NCBI RefSeq assembly: GCF_021130785.1
Contig: NC_060213.1
Location: forward strand, 63,898,001 to 63,962,000
Reading direction: 5' to 3'
Length of the DNA stretch: 64,000 nt
From: Homalodisca vitripennis
Taxonomy: Eukaryota > Arthropoda > Insecta > Hemiptera > Cicadellidae
The notes under the pieces are model-generated. The model was not told the origin of the DNA and ran no database searches. It saw only the letters and a program-made list of their open reading frames with translations. Positions 62,750 to 64,000 of this stretch are shown here, piece after piece. Position 1 is the first letter of the stretch, and each line of letters starts with the position of its first letter. A program made the position numbers and the translations under genes.

Positions 62750-63457
62750 GTTTTTATTTTAAGTATTATTTTCACGTTACGTGTTGGAGCTGATTAAAAG
62801 CAATTTGGTAAGATATGTAACACAGAAAATAAAGTATTATTTCCTCCATGCATGAGATTCTTCTTTTCCCAGGTTGTACAGGTTCTGTGGTTTTGGATCG
62901 AAAAAGCTCATAACAACTTGCATTTCTGAAGGAGGACGTTCCGTCGGGTTTTACAAGTTTCTTCCTTTAGGCTATGTTTCTGGAAGACATATGATCTCAG
63001 TGGCATTAGTGTTATCTTACATATGTAATTAAAATATTAGTTTTATATTAAAATCGGTTTCAAAAATAATTATAGTCACTGTTGACGTTACATCCCCGTA
63101 TACGAATATATCACGTGATGATGGATAAAAGCTGTGTCTTAACATCAGGCCAACTGACTTTATACCATCTACAAATTTCTTATTAAGACTTAGGCCACGT
63201 ATTGTAACATTAAACTGTTTAGTTTTTAGATTAAATTATATTTACAAGTAACTGACATGGGAGCGCAGATGGCTGCTGTTTTTGCAAATTTATTCATAGG
63301 TATATTAAAATAAAAAATACAGTACCACCTACATAATTTGCTTTCCTTTCATGGATGATGGCTTTCTAATCTGTCTCATATGCGTTTAAATAAGCAAACT
63401 ACATACTATCCAAGATAGTTACAGGTAATTACTAAATAATTGAATCGAAAATTAAGG
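62750..63457. other. Spacer, unit 3
   Basis: Counterpart of 13155-13857; nothing recognised. Confidence 0.45.
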
Positions 63458-63529
63458 GCTTTGTGGTGTAATGGTAGTGCACTAACCCGGCAAGTGTGAG
63501 ATCCGTGTTCGAGTCCCGGCGGCGGATCA
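63458..63529 (+). other. tRNA-like sequence, unit 3
   Basis: Copy of 13858-13929, with GGCGGATCA at the 3' end in place of GGCGGAGCA, which breaks one acceptor pair. A and B boxes unchanged. Confidence 0.5.
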
Positions 63530-63590
63530 AGTACTTTTTGTGATTCAATTTTTATTTAAATTAAATTAGGTTATTGGCATTTATACAAAT

Positions 63591-63910
<320 letters not shown>

Positions 63911-64000
63911 TAAATAGTAATAATTATTATAGGTAAATAGGATCCTTCTAATAATTTTGTACTTAGCGGGGTCAAAATTAATATCTAGTTTATGGAAATA

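Overview
The window looks like repetitive, AT-rich nuclear DNA of an invertebrate, most likely an insect. Reasons: very AT-rich with no bacterial operons; long (GT)n and (AT)n microsatellites; a Ty3/gypsy LTR retrotransposon; a LINE tail ending in a short ATTGAATTG-type motif; TTAA-flanked piggyBac-like non-autonomous elements; and a tRNA-derived sequence. No intact host gene was found. Narrowing to an order of insects would be a guess.

The dominant structure is a tandem array of a very large repeat unit, all copies in the same orientation. Unit 1 spans 1-23370, unit 2 spans 23371-50357 and unit 3 starts at 50358 and runs off the window at 64000, where it has reached the equivalent of about position 14118 of unit 1. 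By eye the units differ by a few percent, plus many indels. Without unit-specific insertions a unit is roughly 19-21.5 kb. Each unit also contains diverged internal duplications: its first ~430 bases recur ~5.9 kb later, and its 1.84-3.06 kb block recurs at ~19.0-20.5 kb. Unit 3 has a mosaic stretch (about 52870-54600) that is much more diverged from units 1 and 2 than its flanks are.

Shared contents of each unit, in order: decayed minus-strand coding-like fragments; AT-rich spacer with foldable inverted repeats; a short relic of a family-B DNA polymerase of Polinton/Maverick type (units 1 and 2; lost in unit 3); an unidentified GC-richer relic; a GT microsatellite; a 5'-truncated LINE reverse-transcriptase tail with its 3' end; a well-conserved 70-codon minus-strand ORF; a tRNA-like sequence with A and B boxes followed by a second GT microsatellite; and (units 1 and 2) an AT/GT microsatellite, spacer and a second copy of the internal duplicated block.

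Unit-specific insertions date the array. Unit 1 carries a 1004-bp piggyBac-like element (12117-13120) and an ~820-bp element with inverted termini (22143-22966). Unit 3 carries a different 681-bp piggyBac-like element (62065-62745) only 29 bp, in unit coordinates, from the unit 1 site. Unit 2 carries a 7648-bp gypsy-type retrotransposon on the minus strand (27729-35376): two 865/867-bp LTRs differing at about five places, GCAC target duplication, initiator-Met-tRNA-type primer site, gag, a canonical A AAA AAC -1 frameshift site, protease, reverse transcriptase, RNase H and integrase. This element is recent but damaged: a 586-bp insertion splits RNase H at its first catalytic Asp and a run of eight T shifts the frame in integrase. 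It has no env.
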